Source: Drosophila miranda
Lineage: Eukaryota; Arthropoda; Insecta; Diptera; Drosophilidae
Reading direction: 5' to 3'
NCBI RefSeq assembly: GCF_003369915.1
Contig: NC_046673.1
Coordinates: forward strand, 21,009,718 to 21,073,717
DNA: 64,000 nucleotides
The translations under genes and the position numbers were made by a program. This document shows, in pieces, positions 25,669 to 38,100 of this stretch; within the stretch, counting starts at the first letter, position 1, and each line of letters begins with the position of its first letter. The notes below the pieces were generated by a model. It ran no database searches and was not told the origin of the DNA. It saw only the letters and a list, made by a program, of their open reading frames with translations.

Positions 25669-25765
25669 CAGTGTGACCGCGGATTTATCGTTAAAATATA
25701 CCGTCCGACCCTCGGCAATATACCGAAATATACCGTCTTATTTTAAAGATATACCGTAAATATAC
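25669..25765 (-). promoter_or_regulatory. Motif-1 + DRE-like + 'ataccg' module (calcineurin 1)
   Basis: CAGTGTGACCGC (25669-25680) is a reverse-strand motif 1, followed by a degenerate DRE (TTATCGTTAA, about 25686) and several ATATACCG boxes to about 25765. The whole block matches the Arp2 module at 18733-18800 in order and spacing. It lies about 540 bp before the start codon, in the orientation expected for the minus-strand calcineurin gene. Confidence 0.6.
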
Positions 25766-25792
25766 TGACGAATTCAAGTTTCCTCGTTTTTG

Positions 25793-26900
25793 ATATTCCG
25801 TGGAATATTACTAGCTAGATAGATCTCTCAGTGCTGCCCACATAATTTTATCCGATTAATGAATCAATTTTCTACTTGACTGGCTTATTTTAAATACTTG
25901 ACTTTCATTATTTTTGGCTCAATTTTGGTTCCTCAACAACAATATAGCGTCTCGTTATGATGAAAAAACGAACTTAGCCCACTTCAGCCCCCTCTATTAA
26001 AATAGTTCAACTACTTCAGGTAAATGGCTAAACATATTAACGATTGTAAATTCTTCCTGTAGATCCATGCCTTTTTTCCTTTGAACTTCAAAAAACACCA
26101 CCATATCATTCACCTGAACTGCGCTAAAATGAGTCAATTTTCAATAATTTCGGTGGAAAATTGAAATACCCCCTTGGCTTATAATAGGTTAATCGTTCAC
26201 CGTCAAGGATGGGAAATCATGTTGCTTAATTTTGAGGTTCCGTCAAGTATTATAAGCTAGATAGAACATTTAGCCGTGCCCACATAATTATATCCTATTA
26301 ATGAATCATTTTTCTACTTGACTGGATTATTTTAACTACTTGCTTTTATTCTTGGCTAACTAAGACATTTTTGACGATTCATTGGTGAAAAGAAATGTTG
26401 CTACAGCAACATGTTGATGTTTTTGATGATTTTCATTGGCCGAAAGCAAAAATGCGTCGATCCGTTTTAAAACCGTTTCAGTTACCAAAACCGGTTCCGT
26501 TAATGTGCTTTTTTTCAACCTGTGGAAAAGAGCACCCAACACATGAAAAAATAAGTTTATATGGATATATTATATGTGGTGTATATCAAACACATATTAA
26601 AACTAACTTATCAATACCAATTTTAAGGGGTATTAATAAAGTACCTAATTTAAAAGTATGGAATGTGGTGTGCGACAAATTTAACTTTTTTCAAAGTGAG
26701 CGACAAGGATTCAAGTTTCATCATTATCGTGGGTATATTTAAATACCCCCTGGTCCAAAACGGGTTGATTGCATTTTTGTTGTTCATTAAGGGATGTGAT
26801 ATTCCTTGATTTTCATATTCAATTTCGTATTACTAGCTTGCTTAGTTACCTTAGCACTGAAAATATAATTTTATCAGACAATCTAATAAATTTTATACAA
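25793..26900. repeat. Cluster of dispersed-repeat copies
   Basis: The block TTCCGTGGAATATTACTAGC, followed by a CACATAATTTTATCC-like piece, occurs at about 25796-25900. A related end recurs at about 26238-26350, and a diverged third copy (AAATACCCCCTGG through ATTACTAGCTTGC) at about 26739-26900. A longer unit, 25959-26350, matches 61148-61530 in reverse orientation, including CACTTCAGCCCCCTCTATT and CCCCCTTGGCTTATAATAGG. No transposase is encoded. The 115-codon frame at 26395-26742 lies between copies and is not recognised. Confidence 0.6.
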
Positions 26901-29900
26901 GAATGGATCATTGTAAGTACTGATCTTATTTGAATTGTCTATCAACTAAGGTTTCAACGAAAAAGGTCAACAAAAATTTCCAAAAAATTAATTTTGTACA
27001 TGGCAACTACACATGTACTACATTCTAACTACATCATGAATGTAATTATCCACAGTGACACCTGAAAACACTAGAGAATATAAGAAAATACTCAAAAATA
27101 CTACAAAAAGCATCCATTGGGAGCAGTCTGACCCTCAGAAGTACATATACCGAAATATACCATTATTTTACATTAACAGAATTCGTCGAAAGGAATCTCT
27201 GATAAAAAATAAAAATTCGACGTGAAAGTACCCTTTAAGTCTAAATTCATTCTGCCATCAGCTTCTCAAAATGTATTTTTTTCTAAAAAAATTTACAACG
27301 AGAAAGTTTCTGATTGAATTGCCTGGTAAAGCTGTTATTGAGTATTGTTTTAAGGTCACAAAATTGTACAAATAAAATAAACGTACAAATGCAATAAAAC
27401 AACAGTTAATAAAATTAGCCAATCTTATAGAAAAGTGGTTAAAATATCGAATGAAAATATTTTTCTTTTAAAAATCTAAGAGTAAATCTGCTCTTAAAAC
27501 AGCAATATATAAAGTTTATTACTGTACACAAGAAAGATGCAGATCCAGTTCCAGTTCACTTTTCAGCAGAGCTGTGTATGTCGTCGTTATCTCTGAATGG
27601 CCAACAGGTTTGAATAAAACAGGTGCTTCCAAATGCAAACTTGTTTGGCACATATCTATTATTACTATCAAAATAATGTTAAACATTTGCCAAATTTTTT
27701 TTACTGTGCCCTGGCATACGGCGAAATTTGTTGCAGTTAACTAAAACTGCCGGCAGTAAATTCTGGATATATCATCTAGGGCGTGGAGGCGCCAACTAGC
27801 AGCACTTATCGATATACATGCGATACTTCGAGATGGGCAGCCGTTACGTTTCGAATTCTGAAATTCCCAGGGGGACTTCCCCCATACACAAACGAACTTT
27901 TAGAGGAAATAATAAATGTGCGCGCATTTTATTCTCAGGATAGGTACTTGTATATTTTTTTAATGTTTTTGTATTGTTTTCTCAGTTTTTTTGTTTGTTT
28001 TGTTTTTGTTGTTAATATTAATTATGTTAATAACATTGATAATCATTTGGTTTTCTTTGTTTTATTCGCTTAATGTTAAAACTTGTTGTCTGCATTTTGT
28101 TGTTGTTGTCTTCTTCCATCTTCCCTTGTAAATTAATTTGTTAATCTCCGGATTGGATACAACGTATTTTTGTTGTTGTCACAACAGCGCAATTTTTAAG
28201 TAATCTTTTTGCCAGCCATCTGCCTATGCAATACATTTATAAATCCCATATACATAATCCTACATATGTATATATGTATATATACATATGTACATATATA
28301 TACATACATATGTATATATGTACATATAATAATGCATTCACTGTTAAATTTGTTTATTTATTCACTTTTTGTTTTGGTTTAATAATAAAATTGAAAATTT
28401 TTAAGAGATTTATCTAGATGTGATGTTTTTTTTTCTTGTTTGTTAATTTGTTATGTTGCATTTTTAATATTATTTCATTATTTTTAAATATAAGTATATA
28501 AACTTTTTGCTTTGACAAAGTTTCTCCAACTTATAATTATCATATATATTATATATAAATAAATGTTTAAATATATATAAAATATGCATTTAAATTGATT
28601 TATCCAAAAGGTAAAGTTTTAATTCTTTTTTTCATGGGGTTTTCTTCATCATCTTTATTTTTTTTTTCTTTTCTTTCTGTTTTCATTTGTTTATAATATA
28701 TATGTATATTAAATTGTTTTGTTTTTTTGTGTAAAGTTTTTAAAGCATTTGAGGGCAGGAAGTAGATGTTGAAAAATACATGTATCAAAAAAATGATGAA
28801 AGGATTTTTCACTTGCACTGGAGATTAATCCAAAACTAGAACGAGAAACTTCCCCTATTCATTTTGTTTGTTTGTTTTGTTTTCTTTTTTTTTATCATAT
28901 ACATATGACTACATAACTTATAAATTCGTTAAGGAACAACAGAATCATTAACAAAATTGATTTATTTAAAACGAGTTAAGTATCTGATTTGATTGTACTT
29001 CATAGCTCATCATAGTTCAAGCTAATCAACAAATTAACAAACGGCTAGAAATGGTCAACAAAAGCCTCGAGACGAAACCTAAATAATATTTGAAAAAGTT
29101 GAATGTTTGATGTTGATGTGCTTTTCTCGATTTCAAACTTAACACAGAATGGGGGATTTTTGGTTTTTTCATTTTGTTTTTTCTTTTACCGTATATCTAA
29201 ATATATGTAGAGATTTTTTTGGTTTTTGATATTTTCGTTAAAAGGAAATTTTTTCTTTGCTGTAATTTGTAATTTTTATGCACTTTTCTTTTTTGTGTCT
29301 TTTTTTATATTTCATATTCATATTTTGGTGTAGTAGAAAATGTACCATTAAAAAGTGTGGTTGGTTTTTGTTTTTAGGTCATTGAAAAGAGAGAGAGCGA
29401 GATTGAGAGTGAGTGAGACGAGACAGACGAGAAAAAGAATCGAAGTCAAGGTCGAAGTTGGAGTTGAAGTTGAAGTTGAGAGCTTTTGAGTGAGCCTTGG
29501 GCCTGGAGAGTAGTGCAGATGGGAGAGGAGAAAGCTTGGAGAGTTTGTGAAATAGAGAGGAGAGTCGTTATCGTTATCGTTAATTTCTTTTGCTTTTTGT
29601 TTAGTTTTTTAGGCTTTCGTGTATATAGTATAAAAGTATTTGTTTGCCGTATATTAATCGCTTAGTCGTAATATTTTAGATTCTCATTATTTTTTTTTTT
29701 TCCTTGCCGTATAGTATGTGTATATTAATTTAATTTCTTTTTTATTTTCTTTACTTTTGTTTAGAAGAGCGCGCTAATTTGTATTGCTGGTATTGCGGGA
29801 AACGTTCTCGGAGGAGAAAAGTATACTGTTTATATACCATACATATGTAAATACATATGTTGTGTATGTATTGTGGGTAGCGGTAGTAATTTGATTTGTT

Positions 29901-29999
29901 AAAAATGTCTCATTTGACGCAATTTACTTTTAAAAATAATAGTAAGAGCTTTGAGGTTGCTGTAATCCATTATTGGCTGTAATTATTGTTTATATATTC

Positions 30000-30034
<35 letters not shown>

Positions 30035-32063
30035 CATTATTATTTGTATTGGTTTTCTTCATCGGTTTCGTTTCTTTTTTCTCTTGAATTGAAATGCATA
30101 AACTTGTTGTAAACTTTTCTGGTTTTTTGTTGAGTGTGTCTGTCTGTCTCTGTCTGTGTCTAGTTTCGTTTTGTTTTGTGTGTGTGAAACGCTTAACTTT
30201 AAACTGCTTTATATATAGGTATTGTATGTAAATATATATATAAATGTAAATCATTTGTAACCATCATTTAACTGCTTGATAACGCTGCTGCTGCTGCGCA
30301 TGGGCTCGACGCACGACGCACGATGCACGACTGTACCTGCTGCTCTCACTTTTGCTCTCAGTGCGCGCATGCGCGCTGCCTGCCATCACTAACAACTTAT
30401 TCGAATTTGTCAACGGTATTTTCTTTATTTATTTTTGTTTGTTTGTTTTTACTGCACTTGTGATTGCTGTTTGTTGCTGATGCTTCTGCATTTGTATTGT
30501 ATATTCTCGGCCCTCTCCCTCCTTACTGGCTTTCGTCACCGGCTCGGCTCGGCTCCGCCTCAATTGTTCCAAATATTTATATATGTATTCTGTTTGGGCA
30601 CACTCGTGTTCGTGTATGCGTTTCTCTTAGGCATATGTGTGTAGGTATATTTCATTTCATTATAAAGTACTTCAAATTGCTATAAGTTTGCATTTTGTAT
30701 TACGATTTTCTATAAATCTTTAAATTGGGTTTCTTTCTCTTGGATTTTGTTGTTTTTGTCGTCTTTTCAAAGTTGAAAACTTTTTTTTTTTTTTTCGTTT
30801 TGTTGCTTTTTCTTTAACATACTTTCTTTTTAATTTTTGTAAACGTTATTTGCTTTCATTTTTGTTGCTGTTTGTTTTCGTTTTTTTTTTTTTTCAATTT
30901 TCCTTTCTTGTTGGTTGTATAATTTAAACTTAATAGTAAATTCACATAGTTTGGTTTTTGGTTTTAATTATTTTCCCTTACTTTTTGCTTGTAGAATATA
31001 ATTTTATTTTTTTTTTTAAGAAAACTTTTTGCACGCCCCTTCTTTGTCACATGCTCGTATATTTTTCTCCCTTTCTTCTTTTTCATTTTAATAAATTCAT
31101 TTAATTAAATTACTTATGGCCTATAGAAAAAAGTGTAGTAAACAATATAAATATACAATATATATATTTGTATATATATATATATATATAGATATAAAAA
31201 AAACATAAGTAGAAGTAGAAACAACAATTTAGTTTATAAATATATATATTTATGTATTCATACTATGCTCGCTGATTGTGTGTGTGTGTTTTTGTTTGTT
31301 TGTGTATAAATAGTTTACAATAAATACAAATTATAAAAAGGATAACAAGAAATATATGTATAGTATGTATTTATATATAAAAAAGGTTTATAGAATAATA
31401 ACTAAGAAATATAACAAAATTCCCGTTTGCACACAATTTTCACTTTTCGTTTTTCGCTTTAGTTTTTCCGCACTATCCAAATCTTCAACATGATCTATTG
31501 ACTGTTAATAACTAAAATTCCTTTAAGTATAAAAAGGATTCTGCACACGACAACGACAACAACGCAGGCGCAAATGTCAGAGTTTCAGAAAAAAGGGCTA
31601 TTGGATGGGATGGTGATGATGATGGTGGATGAGATGAGATTCATGTGGAGCATAGATGCAAATCGTGGAAAATCAAGGGAGATTCAATTCGATTCAGATT
31701 CTCTCTCGCCTCTCTGTGTTTGTACTAGTACCATTTGCACCTGCAATGTGCATCGGATGTGCAGCATTCCATCGGGTTGTTACTCGTACTAATATAATCC
31801 GCATATGTATAATGTACTCGTATCTTGTATATCATTTATATAGTATTCAGCTAATGACTACGACAAAGATGGCACGTATATAAAGACCACATACACAATC
31901 ACCAGATGAGAGAGAGTGTGAGGCGACAATGGCGGCGATAAAAACGCGAGGAACGATCTAACTTAAAGTGTGATCATCCTCTGCATTAATGTGTGTGTGT
32001 CTGTCTGTCTGTGTGTGTTTTTGTGTGTGAGAGAGAAAGATTCAGATAAAGATATATATATAA

Positions 32064-32095
<32 letters not shown>

Positions 32096-33210
32096 TGAAA
32101 GAGAGATAGAGATTCAGTCGTTTCTTGTTCTTTTAATAAAACATTGTAGTAAAATATTGTTGCTGTTGTAATTTTGTTTGCTGTTGTAGGAAGTAGTTTT
32201 CTCTGTTGAAGAAGCCTTCTCCTTGGCCGTAATCTCCTACATAATACACCCGCGCACATATTTATATAATATATGTATGTATATAAGTCACCCAAGACGC
32301 CGCCGCCACACAACGAAAATAGTAGAATTCACTTTAGTATTAATCGTAGTTCCAGCTTAGTATTTATGCACTAGATGTAGATTCTTTTCTCTTTTGATCT
32401 TATCCGTTTTCTGTTTTCTGTTTGGTTTCGGGGGCGGGTGGGGGGCAAAGGGAGCGCCGCTGCTGCTGGCTGGGCTCATTTTTGTTTCAATTCGTTTTAC
32501 AATTAGTTAGCAAATATAATTTAAATTTACCTAATTTTCTTGGGGTGCAATGCTGCTGTCGAAGAGAGAGAGAGAGCCTCGCTTAGCTTTTACATTCGCT
32601 CTTTTTTGATATAATGTTGCACAAAATTGTTATATACATTTCTGTATATATTATAATATACATATATATGTATTGTATAATAATTCTATATTTCCTTTTC
32701 AACTGCATTTATAATTAGCCTCCACTTGGGAGGCTGGGTTTTCATTATTTTTCTCTTTTTCACGTTTCATCATCCATTTCATTCTCTTCAATGCCGAAAA
32801 AATGTTATTTTTTATTGTTTTCTGTGTGTTTCCGTTTCCTCTTCTCTCCACTTCATTCCGGTTGCAGTTTCCGCTGTGTTCCATTCCACTCGTTTCGATG
32901 CTGCGCTTGCGTGCAACCCTGGCATTCACTGTTATGAATGCTGTGTGTCTGACTGTGTGTGTGTTTCTCTGTCTGTGTGTGTTTATTCCTTTAATGGCAC
33001 TGAGCCGCTCTCTTGGGACTATTTATTCCTATTTATTTGCATTCTCCCTCCCAACAGTTTGCTTAACTTTCGACTACTAAGTGACATCCGCTCCCCAAGA
33101 TCCCTAAAAAGCCCGAGATCCAATTCTCCGCTCCTCCAATCCTCTGATACAAACGATCGTTCCGATCGTCCCGCCGACTGCCGACTGCTGACTGCTGACT
33201 TGACTTAGAA
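26901..33210. other. AT-rich interval between calcineurin genes
   Basis: No gene supported. Near 27126-27165 there is a weaker GACCCTC plus ATATACC block resembling the promoter module, and a TATCGATA site near 27809. From 28 kb on, the DNA is dominated by TATATG, poly-T and GA/GT tracts; the portion just below 33211 is probably the 3'UTR of the second calcineurin gene. A (GA)n run lies near 32065-32090. Confidence 0.5.
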
Positions 33211-34953
33211 TTATCCAGTGATTGAATTCGCATTTGCATTGGCTGCTGCTGCTGCCGCCGCCGACAGTGTCTTCTGGCCCTCCTCCGCCGGCGAGGGTGT
33301 GGCATCGCGACGGGGCGGCATCCGCTCGTTGACGGCATCGAGGCCCTTGGCCTCCGCGAACGAGGTAATCTTGTGGTTGGGCGAGAAGCCCTGCATGGCA
33401 TTCTTGAGCGACTGCTTGCCACCGGAGAGGGCGCCGAGGGGCAGGGCGCCCGTTGGCGTCAGGCCCTTCAGCTGCAGGACACTCTCGGACTCCTCGCGCA
33501 GCACGGAGAAGACGCGCGCCATCTTGCCAATGGCCCGGATCTTGTTGCGTATGACCTCCTTGCGCGCCGCCGCCTCGTCGTCCGAGAGCGGCTCCTCGCT
33601 CTCCTCGGTCATCAGCTCGTCGTCGGAGCAGATGTTCAGCACGTTCACCAGCATCTCGGTGACCTTCTCGCCCACGAAGGGCAGCGACCAGGTGAACACG
33701 TCCATGAAGTTGGGAAGCCAGTAGGGGTGCGGCGAGCAGTTGAACTGCCGGATGTTCATCACGTTGTTCTCGTACTTCAGCACCGCCGCCTTGTTGTTGT
33801 ACACATCGAGATAGTTGGGCGCCGAGAAGATGGTGATCAGCGAGGGGAAACCGGTGGTCTGGCTCTTGCGGTACATGCGGTAGCCGGCGTCCTGCGCCTC
33901 GTGCGCCCGGATGATCGACAGCAGATTGTTGTTCTGCAGGAAGTCGCAGCAGGCGGCATAGCTGTAGAAGTACGAACAGCCGCGCACCGAGTTGTGCGTG
34001 TAGAAGTCCGAGTTCTTCTCGTTGCCGAAGTCCTCCAGCGGATCGGACCACAGCAGGTCGCACATGGGGCCGAAGGCGGGTGGCTCCTTGAAGCGGTCGA
34101 GCCGCCGTATGTCCTCCAGCTCGTGTATCTCCGGCGACAGGCCGCCGTGCACGCACAGGAACTGTTGGTTCATTAGCGCCGCCAGCGGCAGGCAGTCGAA
34201 CGCGTCCATGCACGCGTCGTACACGCGCTCCGAGTACTTGATCTTGCACTCCTGCTTGAAGGTGAAGTACTCGGTCAGGTGCCGGCACTCGTGGTTGCCG
34301 CGCAACAGGAACAGCGTCTGCGGATAGGTGATCTTCAGCGACCACAGATACAGCACGCACTCGATGCTGAAGTAGCCTCGGTCCACGTAGTCACCCAGGA
34401 AGAGATACTTTGTGGTGGCCGGCGAACCGCCGATCTCGAACAGCTTCATCAGGTCGTAGAACTGGCCGTGTATGTCCCCACAGACCGTCACCGGCGCCTC
34501 AATATCGATCATTGTCTTCTCCTGGCGCAGCAGCGTGGCCCCGTCCTGGATGATCCGCAGCGCGGCGCTCTCCTCGATGCGTCCCTCCAGTATGAAGTGC
34601 TGCTTAAGTACGTCGTGCTGTGGTTTTCCGGTCCGTGGATCGAACACGTCCGCGCAGGTGAGTTTGCGGCTTGGCGGAAACGGTACGCTATCGATCACAC
34701 GCTCCTTGGTCGATATTGTGCTCCGTTTTGTGGGGCTCTGTGGTGCTCCTCCGTTGCCGCCGCCAGCTGTCGAGGTTGGCGATGCTGTGGAGGCTGCTGT
34801 GGCGGCTGCTGCCGTCCCCGTCGTCGCCGAGGCATTCTTGTTGTCGTGTGTGTTGTTTGCGTTGTTCGCCTTTTGATTTTGCTGCTGTTGCTGCTGGGCC
34901 GCCGCTGGCGACTGCGACTGGCTGCTGTTGCTCTGGGCCGCTGGCGAAGACAT
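33211..34953 (-). CDS. CanA-14F: Calcineurin A catalytic subunit (copy 2)
   Basis: One uninterrupted 581-codon frame encodes 580 aa, starting [10 protein letters not shown]. The N-terminal ~75 residues are Gln/Asn/Ala-rich and unlike copy 1. The phosphatase core has GDIHGQF at 159-165, then GDYVDRG and RGNHE. The calcineurin B helix, calmodulin-binding segment and autoinhibitory helix are complete, ending MPPRRD at residue 550. The last 30 residues are Ala/Asn-rich and again differ from copy 1. It has the same role as copy 1: a Ca2+/calmodulin-dependent Ser/Thr phosphatase paired with calcineurin B. It lies about 8 kb upstream of copy 1 on the same strand, a tandem duplicate. From residue ~178 to 550 the protein is identical to copy 1 and the DNA nearly so. 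Which copy is the CanA-14F orthologue is inferred from order only. Confidence 0.93.
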   Translation of the reverse strand: MSSPAAQSNSSQSQSPAAAQQQQQQNQKANNANNTHDNKNASATTGTAAAATAASTASPTSTAGGGNGGAPQSPTKRSTISTKERVIDSVPFPPSRKLTCADVFDPRTGKPQHDVLKQHFILEGRIEESAALRIIQDGATLLRQEKTMIDIEAPVTVCGDIHGQFYDLMKLFEIGGSPATTKYLFLGDYVDRGYFSIECVLYLWSLKITYPQTLFLLRGNHECRHLTEYFTFKQECKIKYSERVYDACMDAFDCLPLAALMNQQFLCVHGGLSPEIHELEDIRRLDRFKEPPAFGPMCDLLWSDPLEDFGNEKNSDFYTHNSVRGCSYFYSYAACCDFLQNNNLLSIIRAHEAQDAGYRMYRKSQTTGFPSLITIFSAPNYLDVYNNKAAVLKYENNVMNIRQFNCSPHPYWLPNFMDVFTWSLPFVGEKVTEMLVNVLNICSDDELMTEESEEPLSDDEAAARKEVIRNKIRAIGKMARVFSVLREESESVLQLKGLTPTGALPLGALSGGKQSLKNAMQGFSPNHKITSFAEAKGLDAVNERMPPRRDATPSPAEEGQKTLSAAAAAAANANANSITG

Positions 34954-35191
34954 GTTGGACTTGGGTCACAGAGGCGCGCACCGCCGCTCCACCTCCGCCA
35001 CAAGATCTGATGCTACGCTGCTCCTCCTGCTCAAAAACGCCTGCTCCTGCTCCTGGCTATGTCGTGTTCCTGTCCCTGTCCCTGTTCCGTATGCTCCTCC
35101 TACAGCTCTTACTGTGGGGCTGGTTGGTGGCCGAATGATGATCAGTCAGCAAGTGGCTTCTGGCTTCTGGCTGCTAGCTTATTCTGCCTGC
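34954..35191 (-). other. Probable 5'UTR exon of calcineurin copy 2
   Basis: Upstream of the start codon, the minus strand shows an acceptor-like CTTTTCCCATTGCTTTTGCAG ending at 35192. The leader exon could therefore run 35191-34954, with at least one further upstream non-coding exon. The donor partner was not found. Confidence 0.35.
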
Positions 35192-38100
35192 CTGCAAAAG
35201 CAATGGGAAAAGAAAGGCAAACGGATACCATTAGCATTTATATTTATACAATATCATATATTTATGCTTCTCTGCCGTGGATGTGCCTATGCCTGTGCCT
35301 GTGCATGTGCATGTACGTGGCATTACATGGCTTTTATTAATAATAAATTTGTGTGCCCCGGCCCGCTGCCATTGTGCACCCTGCCTGCCTGCCTGCCTGC
35401 CTGCTGCTGCACGTACCGTCCGTTCTCGTATGTTCTCCTACACTTCAGAGTAGTGCAGCAATTTCAGAAACAAAAGGCAACAATGATGTTCATTCGCAGT
35501 TCAAATTTCGCATAAATTTCGTGTTAAACATCTCTTCAAAAGGTTAACAAAAGGCTATCCAATGTAACAAGGAATACTAAGGATACATAATGAATGGCCT
35601 ATTGAATGATCATCATCATGTTATATTTTCCTATCTTTGTATACATATGTCTTAAGAAGACATTTTTTTTCCATCTGAAATAGCAATGAAAACACTTTAG
35701 CATCTGTTAAACTGTTGAACTAACGAGTGGATATCAACGAGTGCACACGCTGCCTTCGTCCATTCTTCACCTACGTTTCACCCTATTTCCCTATGATCTC
35801 GGTCAACTGATGCCTCTTTTTGTTAGCTCTTGATTAATTGCACCCGTTTCACAATAAACTGTTGAAACAGGAGCATTCTTATTGCTGCCACTGGCTGTCA
35901 CTTCTTCTCAATGCACAAATGCAAATATGTGCACAGAATTTAGAAAAATAATCAACGCCATCCGAATAAATATAGCGCGATGGCTAACAATCACGGCAGC
36001 GCGTTGTTGCGTTGACTTTAGACAGGCCCGACGAGGACTAGCGCTAAAAGACAGACAGACAGACAGACAGACGGCCAGAAACAAGAGAGAGAGAGAGCGA
36101 GACCGACAAAAAAAAAGGCTAGAGATGGCTGCGGTCATGGACTTAACCACGGATGTTCTAAACAGTCGCATTCACTGGTATAACTCAATCTGATATTCTG
36201 GTATCATATAATTTGCATAGTTAATTAGATGGGCCTAAGTGGGCGAAAATTTGAACAGTCACATTGGAGAACTCCCATGAGACAAAAAACCAGGCCAGGT
36301 GGCTTTGTTCTGCGATTCAACAAAAAAGTGCCCGTCATACGTGGATTTGCATAATTATTCGCGAATGAAGATTGAATGAGGGCCCATTTGGAACCAAGTG
36401 AAATCAGTTTAAGTTTAAGTACAGTTTCGTTAGTTCTCGTGTAGTTCCGTGTCGACTCGGCCGAAGTCCATCGCTAGCGACAGACAGACAGACAGACAGG
36501 ACGTGCAGGTTTGCCTCCCTGCTGCTATTCTGCGCTTGACGCATTGACTGACAACTGTACACAACAGAAACCGAAACAAATGCATGCCAATAAAGAGTGG
36601 CGCGGCATTCCAGTGGGACAGAGGCATACACGTGCGTTCCGATACTCCAGGCGGGCTCCTCCTCCTCCTCCTCCTCGACCCACTCTCGCCCTCCTGTGCG
36701 GCGGCCACGTTTCGCAACAGTAAATTAAAGTCAGCTGTCGTTTGGCGTCTCACTCACACGCAAATTCATGCGATTGAATGTGAACGGGAATTCGACTGGA
36801 AATGGATGGGCGTGCCTGTGTATAAGTACTCGAGTGCAATCCTAATGTGGTGGGTGGGTGATTTTGGACAATTTAATAATGCACTTTAGCATTAAGCATG
36901 TACAAAATATCGCCAGAAAAGGGTCAGGCGCATCAACTTCTACGGAACTGGAACATTTACAAATTATTTATTGGATTTACTTCACAAATTTATGCTTCAA
37001 AAATTGGTTACTTTCGAACGGAATGGGAAATGTAAAGAAATTTCCCTACACCAAACAGCTTATTGCTAAGTCACAGCTTATTGTATGCAGTTACAGCTTA
37101 TTATATGCAGTCACATCTTATTGTATGCAGTCACAGCTTAATGTGTGAAGTCACGACTTATTGTATCCAGTCACAGCTTATTAGATACACCCATTTGGAT
37201 GCCATTTGGATGCGACTGCAGACTGGAGTGAAAGCGCGTGCCGGGGTTTTTTTTTCGTTGGTCCCAAAATGGTCCACCCCTATGAATTTTTTGTAGATAT
37301 CAAAACTTATCAATTAAATACGATTTTGTTTCAATGAATAATGAATGAATAACGCCACTTCCCGCCCAGAGAGCTGTGGGTCCAACGTCATGACGTGACG
37401 GGTCGTCGGTGTCTCAAGTCGAAAGTTTCTAATTCCGATTTGATATCTTTACACGTGTGTGTGCGCGTGTGAGTGTGCCAATTTTTTTAATTATTAAACA
37501 AGTTTCCGAGGCGAAGAGAAAACAACATTTTATCACTGCCTGTATCTGCCTCTGCCTCTGCCTCGTCCCCTACCCTTCCTTCCTGCCTGACTAAGCGGCT
37601 AATTTTCATGCATATATTCGCATTTGTCTGCTCATTGTTCAGTTTTTATGGCTTTGGCGCATATTTTTGCGTTTACACGATCGCACAAATACACATTAAG
37701 TACATTTTAAGCATTCCGTTTGTACGTGTCGTCGCCCTGCTCTTCTCTGAACCAGGCGCTAGGTGGGATAATCCGACTTGGGGGAATACCCTGTACCCTG
37801 TGATCCGATTATCAGTTCAAAATGTAAACCAACTCTCTACAGGCATCGCAAAGTACTCTAGACATTAATACGAGTTATTTGGATTAGTATATAGATTGTT
37901 GGAACTATCCAATATCTAATATCATACACAGAGAGCTGTCCCTCGGCCTGTCACATACTCGTACGATATATATACTTCTTTTTGTACTCTACGAGTGTTA
38001 CGGTATATAAACGAGGAAAAGTCACGCCAGCCGGCCTACCAGACAGCCAGACAGCCAGACAGCAGCAACAGCAGGCACAGAACGAGGCTAATGAAATAAA

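Noticed and set aside
26395..26742. 115-codon plus-strand frame between repeat copies
   Set aside because: Composition is not gene-like and it is bounded by dispersed-repeat copies; no motif found.
27783..28073. 96-codon frame starting MEAPTSSTYR
   Set aside because: The second half is hydrophobic translation of poly-T; the first half is short and unrecognised, beside a TATCGATA site, so it is more likely promoter DNA.
33218..34327. The same antisense/alternate frames over calcineurin copy 2
   Set aside because: Same cause; the near-identical shadows simply reflect the duplicated real gene.
37055..37190. CRISPR-like array
   Set aside because: Direct tandem repeats without unique spacers in a eukaryotic genome; it is a minisatellite.
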